Source: Mycobacterium sp. 141 (GTDB taxonomy: Bacteria; Actinomycetota; Actinomycetes; Mycobacteriales; Mycobacteriaceae). Taken from it: a stretch of 64,000 bases of DNA. Under the pieces are notes generated by a model that saw only the letters and a list, made by a program, of their open reading frames with translations, was not told the DNA's origin and ran no database searches. The stretch lies in the NCBI RefSeq assembly GCF_000382405.1, contig NZ_KB908275.1, positions 23,394 to 87,393 on the forward strand. The letters run 5' to 3'. This document shows, in pieces, positions 59,554 to 64,000 of the stretch. A program made the position numbers and the translations under genes. Within the stretch, counting starts at the first letter, position 1; each line of letters begins with the position of its first letter.

Positions 59554-60887
59554 TGAGCCAAACAGACGACGACCGGGCCAGGCTTGGCCTGCGCGAGTCC
59601 GCCACTTTTGACCGGACTACGATCGCCGCCATCCAACAGGCCGCCGACACGGGTATCTACGACATCCGTGGCTGGGGCGCCAAGCGGAAGCTGCCGCACT
59701 TCGACGACCTGCTGTTCCTCGGCGCGTCGGTGTCGCGTTACCCCCTCGAGGGCTACCGCGAGAAGTGTGCCACCAACATCGTGCTTGGTGACCGGTTCGC
59801 GAAATACCCGCTGCACCTTGACATTCCGATCACCATCGCGGGCATGAGCTTCGGTGCGCTGTCCGGACGTGCCAAGGAGGCCCTGGGCCGTGGCGCCAGC
59901 GCGGTGGGCACCTCCACCACGACTGGTGACGGTGGTATGACGCCGGAGGAGCGGGGCCAGTCGAAGAACCTGGTCTACCAGTACCTCCCGTCGCGCTACG
60001 GCATGAACCCCGATGACCTGCGTAAAGCAGACGCCATCGAGGTTGTGCTCGGGCAGGGTGCCAAGCCGGGTGGCGGCGGCATGCTCCTGGGTCAGAAGAT
60101 CTCCGAGCGCGTCGCTGGAATGCGTACCCTCCCGCAGGGTATCGACCAGCGGTCGGCGTCGCGGCATCCCGACTGGACTGGCCCGGATGACCTGGCCATC
60201 AAGATCGCGGAAATCCGTGAGATCACCGACTGGGAAAAGCCGATCTACGTCAAGGTGGGTGCTACCCGCACGTACTACGACGTGAAGCTCGCTGTCGCTG
60301 CCGGTGCCGATGTGGTCGTCGTCGACGGCATGCAGGGCGGTACCGCGGCAACCCAGGAAGTGTTCATCGAACACATCGGTATTCCTACGCTGGCCGCGAT
60401 TCCGCTGGCTGTGCGGGCGCTGCAGGAACTGGGTATGCACCGCAAGGTCCAGCTGATCGTCTCCGGCGGCATCCGCAACGGTGCCGACGTTGCCAAGGCA
60501 TTGGCGCTGGGCGCCGACGCGGTGGCCATCGGAACCGCTGCGTTGATCGCTCTCGGCGACAACGATCCTCGGTACGCCGCTGAGTACGAGAAGCTGGGCA
60601 GTGCCGCCGGCTTCTACGACGACTTCCAGGACGGAAAGGATCCGACGGGCATCAGCACGCAGGATCCCGACCTGGCAGCCCGATTCGACCCGATCGAGGG
60701 CGGTCGTCGGTTGGCGAATTACCTGCGGGTGTTGACGATGGAACTCCAGGTCGTCGCACGCGCTTGCGGTAAGGCGCACGTGCAGCACCTGGAGCCCGAG
60801 GACATGGTGTCCTTGACGGTTGAGGCGGCGGCGATGTCTCGCATCCCGCTCGCCGGAACCTCGTGGGTCCCCGGTACGGCTTACTGA
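59553..60887 (+). CDS. glxD: FMN-binding glutamate-synthase-like protein lacking Fe-S cysteines, GlxD/MgsC type
   Basis: 444 residues. The TIM-barrel of the glutamate synthase central/FMN domain is clear: GMSFGALSGRAKEALGRGAS, STTTGDGGMTPEERG, VKVGATRTYYDVKLAVAAGA, VVVDGMQGGTAATQEVF and IVSGGIRNGADVAKALALGA. In relatives the region after ALIALG holds three cysteines for a [3Fe-4S] cluster before PxGI(S/T)TQDP. Here residues 334-372 read GDNDPRYAAEYEKLGS then AAGFYDDFQDGKDPTGISTQ, with no cysteine. Only Cys72 and one near 414 occur in the whole protein, so the cluster is probably absent. Fourth gene of the operon. Confidence 0.9.
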   Translation: MSQTDDDRARLGLRESATFDRTTIAAIQQAADTGIYDIRGWGAKRKLPHFDDLLFLGASVSRYPLEGYREKCATNIVLGDRFAKYPLHLDIPITIAGMSFGALSGRAKEALGRGASAVGTSTTTGDGGMTPEERGQSKNLVYQYLPSRYGMNPDDLRKADAIEVVLGQGAKPGGGGMLLGQKISERVAGMRTLPQGIDQRSASRHPDWTGPDDLAIKIAEIREITDWEKPIYVKVGATRTYYDVKLAVAAGADVVVVDGMQGGTAATQEVFIEHIGIPTLAAIPLAVRALQELGMHRKVQLIVSGGIRNGADVAKALALGADAVAIGTAALIALGDNDPRYAAEYEKLGSAAGFYDDFQDGKDPTGISTQDPDLAARFDPIEGGRRLANYLRVLTMELQVVARACGKAHVQHLEPEDMVSLTVEAAAMSRIPLAGTSWVPGTAY

Positions 60888-60911
60888 GATTCCCTGGTAC
60901 GGCCTACTGAG
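60876..60911. repeat. imperfect direct repeat over the glxD stop codon
   Basis: ggtacggcttactgag (60876-60891) recurs as ggtacggcctactgag (60896-60911) with one mismatch, so the C-terminal GTAY-stop sequence is duplicated just downstream. Confidence 0.8.
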
Positions 60912-60925
60912 TTGAACAAGAGTTG

Positions 60926-60965
60926 GTGATTCCACCGTCCGGTTCCCCGGACGGTGGAATCACCG
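60926..60965 (+). terminator. terminator hairpin of the glnT-glxBCD operon
   Basis: Perfect 17-bp stem ggtgattccaccgtccg / cggacggtggaatcacc with a 6-base loop, 38 bp past the glxD stop; no T tract. From here to about 61384 I see no intact gene. Confidence 0.75.
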
Positions 60966-61384
60966 CTCTCGGCGCTCGCATAGCGTGCGCCACTCATCTG
61001 ATTTATGAATGTGGTTGTCGGGGACCGCAATTCGTTGACCGAGCTTGCGTCTGTTGGACGCAAGCTCTTCTGGATTCTGCGGCAGATGTCAAAGCCGTCC
61101 CAACAGTGAGTACGACCTACTCAACTCGCTCCCCACTCGTGTCGTCGCCGAGGACGGGGCTAGCGGCGTGCCTATCCGCTTACTAGGTCGACTACCGAAT
61201 CTTGTTGAAATCAAGCCGCTTTCCCTCGATGGCTTATCAGCAAAGTATGCGGAGGCTTTTCCCGAACAACGTGGTGTCCTTGGATTGCTCGGCAGTCTTC
61301 GACGGTGGACGGATCAACCTGGGCGGGCATCTAAGGCAAGCTCGCCACGCCACCGCGCCAAGATCATGGCTGAGCTGGAATATC

Positions 61385-61740
61385 GACGGCCCTAGCCCAT
61401 ACACGCTCAAAGCCGCGATGAGGGCGATGTTTATGCGCGGCTCGCGTGTCGAAAATGTGATCTTGCACTCGGATCCTGGCAGTCAGTACACAGCCTCTGT
61501 CCAGGTCTCGGCAGCGCCCGCGCACGGGCTGCGCCGCTCCACGGATGCCACCGCATCTACTGGCACAATGCCGGTGACGGATCACTGTGGCCAACATCCA
61601 AACACAATTGCAACTACCGCCGCGCTTTCCGCTTCGACCCGGAACTGGTTGCAGCAGTTGATAATTGGATGTGTTTCTGCAATCGTCGGCGTGGGCATTC
61701 GGCGAGCGAAAAATGTTCCGTCACCTACGGGCACACTTTG
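61385..61740 (+). pseudogene. IS3-family transposase (orfB) C-terminal remnant
   Basis: One frame gives SPYTLKAAMRAMFMRGSRVE then NVILHSDPGSQYTASV, the second-aspartate region of an IS3 DDE transposase, and GLRRSTDATASTGT. After a frameshift near 61590-61610 the next frame gives YRRAFRFDPELVAAVDNWM and FCNRRRGHSA, the usual IS3 end. The N-terminal half and ends of the element are missing or decayed, so it is inactive. Confidence 0.75.
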
Positions 61741-61845
61741 AAAATCACCGCGGAAGCAAGCTGGCCGTGGCCACTTTCCCCAGGGGATTCTAGATCTCGA
61801 CCGCCCGCCCAACGCTTGGCCGGCCCTCTATCCCAAGCCGCCCAA

Positions 61846-61869
61846 TATAATTGCAGTGATCACTTGACA
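61846..61869 (+). promoter_or_regulatory. promoter/operator region of XRE-cupin copy 2
   Basis: tataat (61846-61851), a 10-bp palindrome agtgatcact (61855-61864) and ttgaca (61864-61869) lie within 50 bp of the GTG start. Which box pairs with which is unclear. Confidence 0.35.
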
Positions 61870-61894
61870 TTGATCGAGAAACTACAGTGGAGGG

Positions 61895-62542
61895 GTGACC
61901 GACGCCTCGCTCCTGCGCAACGTCTCGGGTATCGCGAGGGATCGCGGTCCGGACGAGTCTGTCGAGGCGCTCGAACTCGAAACAGCTATCGCGCGCAATG
62001 TCCGGCAGTTGCGCCTGCAACAGGGTCTGACCCTTGGCGAGATGGCTACCACGGTCGGCATCTCCAAAGCGATGTTGTCCAAGATCGAGAATGCCCAAAC
62101 CTCATGCAGCCTGTCGACGTTGTCGCTGCTCGCCAAGGGGCTCAATGTGCCGGTAACGTCGCTGTTCCGCGGCTCGGATGTGGAGCGCCCCGCTGCGTTT
62201 GTCGAAGCCGGCACCGGCGCGAGAATCGCGCGCGACGGCACGCGCGTGGGCCACGAGTACCAGCTGCTGGGCTCCCTGCGAGGTGAGCACAAGCGGCTGG
62301 AATGCCTGCACGTCACGCTGACCGAAAAGAGCCGGACGTACCCGCTGTTTCAACATCCCGGTACTGAATTCATCTACATGCTCGATGGCGTGATGGACTA
62401 CAGCCACAGCCGCTCGGTGTACCGGTTGCACCCCGGTGACTCGCTCCTGCTCGACGGTGAAGGCACGCACGGGCCATTGGACCTAATACAGCTGCCGATC
62501 AGGTTCCTGTCGGTGATCACCTTCCCCGACTCTCACCTCTAG
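61895..62542 (+). CDS. XRE-family regulator with cupin domain (copy 2)
   Basis: 215 residues, same length as the regulator at 28170-28817 and closely similar end to end: ISKAMLSKIENAQTSCSLST, GEHKRLECLHVTLTEKS, HPGTEFIYML, HSRSVYR, LPIRFLSVI are shared. Helix-turn-helix at about 28-85, cupin at 125-205. GTG at 61895 follows ggaggg. It lies about 1 kb downstream of glxD and just before an IS256-family element. Likely role: ligand-dependent control of the glnT-glxBCD operon or the equivalent ancestral locus. Confidence 0.88.
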   Translation: MTDASLLRNVSGIARDRGPDESVEALELETAIARNVRQLRLQQGLTLGEMATTVGISKAMLSKIENAQTSCSLSTLSLLAKGLNVPVTSLFRGSDVERPAAFVEAGTGARIARDGTRVGHEYQLLGSLRGEHKRLECLHVTLTEKSRTYPLFQHPGTEFIYMLDGVMDYSHSRSVYRLHPGDSLLLDGEGTHGPLDLIQLPIRFLSVITFPDSHL

Positions 62543-62564
62543 ACGGCGGATCTCTGGATGGTCG

Positions 62565-64000
62565 GGGAGTGTCGCAGTAACGGTGTAAGTGGCCTTAAAG
62601 CCCCCGGTGTGTCGGGGGCGGAAAGGTCACCTGATGACCGAGACTGTCGTGGCTGTGGAGCCATCGCAGAATGACTATGACGATCCCGCTCCGGCGGCGA
62701 TTGATATCCCGCGCGGCCGTGAGGTCGATGAACTCGAGGTGGCCCGGGAGCTGGTGCGCCAGGCCCGGGAGGCCGGTGTTGCACTGACCGGCCCGGGTGG
62801 GCTGTTGAAGGCGATGACCAAGACGGTCATCGAAACCGCGTTGGATGAGGAGCTTTCCGAGCATCTGGGGTATGACCGCCACGACCCCGCGGGTCACGGT
62901 AGCGGTAACTCCCGCAACGGAACCCGCTCGAAAACCGTACTCACCGACTCGTGCGGCAATATCGAGATCGACGTGCCCCGCGACCGGGCCGGCACCTTTG
63001 AACCGCACATCGTCAAGAAACGCCAACGGCGCCTCACCGACGTCGACGAGGTGATCGTGTCGCTGTATGCCCGTGGGCTGACCACAGGCGAGATCAGCGC
63101 CCATTTCAGCGACATCTACGGCGCCGAGGTCTCCAAGGACACCATCAGTCGGATCACCGATCGCGTTGTCGAGGAAATGACAGCCTGGCATACGCGTCCA
63201 CTGGAGCGGGTGTATGCCGCGGTGTTCATCGACGCTCTGCACGTCAAGATCCGCGACGGCCAGGTCGGTCCCAGGCCGATCTACGCGGCCATCGGGGTAG
63301 ATCTGGCCGGCCATCGTGACGTGCTGGGTATGTGGGCAGGTGAGGGTGACGGCGAGTCGGCCAAGTACTGGCTCTCGGTGCTGACCGAACTGAAGAACCG
63401 CGGCGTGGCCGACATCTTCTTCCTGGTCTGCGACGGCCTCAAAGGACTGCCGCAATCGGTGGGTGCGGCGTTCCCCGACACCGTCGTGCAGACGTGTGTC
63501 ATTCACTTGATCCGCGGGACGTTCCGTTACGCCGGGCGCCAGCATCGTGATGCGATCGCCAAGGCCATCAAGCCGATCTATACCGCGGTCAACGCCGAGG
63601 CCGCCGCGGCGGCGTTGGATGCCTTCGAAGCCGAATGGGGACAGCGCTATCCGGCAGCAATTCGGTTGTGGCGCAACGCGTGGAGTGAGTTCATTCCGTT
63701 CCTGGACTACGACACTGAAATAAGGAAGGTGATCTGTTCAACCAACGCCATCGAATCCTTGAATGCCCGCTATCGCCGTGCGATCCGGGCCCGTGGACAT
63801 TTTCCGACTGAGCAGGCCGCCTTGAAATGCCTATACTTGGTCACCCGGTCACTGGACCCGACCGGGACCGGCCAGAAGCGGTGGACGATGCGCTGGAAAC
63901 CAGCACTGAATGCCTTCGCGATCACCTTCGCCGACCGCATGCCGGGAAGCGAAACTGCCTAACAGAACACGCCGCTTACACCGTTAATCGGACAGTCCCG
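62565..64000 (+). mobile_element. IS256-family insertion sequence, apparently complete
   Basis: About 1436 bp with one transposase gene. Terminal inverted repeats of 28 bp lie at 62565-62592 (gggagtgtcgcagtaacggt then gtaagtgg) and 63973-64000 (the reverse of gggactgtccgattaacggt then gtaagcgg), matching at 23 positions. The right end coincides with the window edge, so the target-site duplication cannot be checked. Confidence 0.88.
62634..63962 (+). CDS. IS256-family transposase
   Basis: 442 residues. DDE residues are visible at about Asp200 (AVFIDALHVKIRDG), Asp267 (FLVCDGLKGLP) and Glu374 (STNAIESLNARYRR), with the family signatures LGYDRHD, GNSRNG and PRDRAGTFEPHIVKKRQRR. Frame is intact with no degenerate sites, so the element may be active. 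ATG at 62634 follows ggaaagg; an upstream start at 62589 in frame lies in the inverted repeat and is less likely. Confidence 0.94.
   Translation: MTETVVAVEPSQNDYDDPAPAAIDIPRGREVDELEVARELVRQAREAGVALTGPGGLLKAMTKTVIETALDEELSEHLGYDRHDPAGHGSGNSRNGTRSKTVLTDSCGNIEIDVPRDRAGTFEPHIVKKRQRRLTDVDEVIVSLYARGLTTGEISAHFSDIYGAEVSKDTISRITDRVVEEMTAWHTRPLERVYAAVFIDALHVKIRDGQVGPRPIYAAIGVDLAGHRDVLGMWAGEGDGESAKYWLSVLTELKNRGVADIFFLVCDGLKGLPQSVGAAFPDTVVQTCVIHLIRGTFRYAGRQHRDAIAKAIKPIYTAVNAEAAAAALDAFEAEWGQRYPAAIRLWRNAWSEFIPFLDYDTEIRKVICSTNAIESLNARYRRAIRARGHFPTEQAALKCLYLVTRSLDPTGTGQKRWTMRWKPALNAFAITFADRMPGSETA

Noticed and set aside
60966..61384. Possible gene between the glx terminator and the IS3 remnant
   Set aside because: Only short frames without homology; probably decayed insertion-sequence or spacer DNA.

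Overview
The window looks like the chromosome of a fast-growing mycobacterium (Mycolicibacterium-like). It is GC-rich, with GTG and TTG starts and ATGA gene overlaps. Its backbone follows the order of Mycobacterium tuberculosis Rv3731-Rv3695: LigC/LigD-type end-joining genes, lucA, tRNA-Ser, the 4.5S SRP RNA, the Rv3722c aminotransferase, dnaZX, a methyltransferase/FAD-oxidase pair, a cell-wall amidase, ebfC-recR, gatD-murT, dnaQ, leuA, ask-asd, the ergothioneine genes egtABCDE, and glpK. Synteny statements come from memory of the M. tuberculosis map, not from an alignment.

Layout. 1-3.3 kb: two divergent ATP-dependent ligases (one cut by the window edge) and a LigD-type polymerase. 3.3-8.7 kb: GreA-like factor, D-amino-acid dehydrogenase with a PucR regulator, secreted serine protease, LucA. 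8.7-12.3 kb: tRNA-Ser(GGA), SRP RNA, aminotransferase, DnaX. 12.3-17.3 kb: an accessory persulfide-detoxification island with a five-gene minus-strand operon (persulfide dioxygenase-rhodanese, SQR, thioredoxin, a 28-residue Cys-rich protein, TauE), a divergent rhodanese-membrane protein and a CstR-type repressor with operators. It resembles the Staphylococcus aureus cst operon. 17.3-26 kb: lipid methyltransferase pair, amidase, EbfC/RecR, GatD/MurT, DnaQ. 26-31.5 kb: leuA with a probable leaderless leucine leader peptide, an XRE-cupin regulator, ask-asd. 31.5-40.4 kb: exported proteins, an orphan Fur, the ergothioneine operon. 40.4-52 kb: cholesterol-oxidase-type flavoprotein coupled to AlkB, two methyltransferases, a glutamate-cysteine-ligase-family enzyme, acyltransferase, glpK, two PadR regulators. 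52.4-56.1 kb: carotenoid oxygenase, ParB-fold protein, antiporter, lone ModA. 56.6-64 kb: a type III glutamine synthetase/glutamate-synthase-like cluster, an IS3 remnant, a second XRE-cupin regulator very similar to the one at 28 kb, and an intact IS256-family element ending at the window edge.

Points that stand out: a short repeat with core acgcgaggagca that is expanded inside both ligC genes and at the gatD start; a CTC-CTC-CTC leader peptide before leuA; a Cys-rich small ORF coupled to tauE; a glutamate-synthase-like flavoprotein lacking the usual Fe-S cysteines; and relics (MOP-domain fragment, IS3 fragment, tandem duplications) bordering the glutamine-synthetase cluster, which suggest recent rearrangement at that end.
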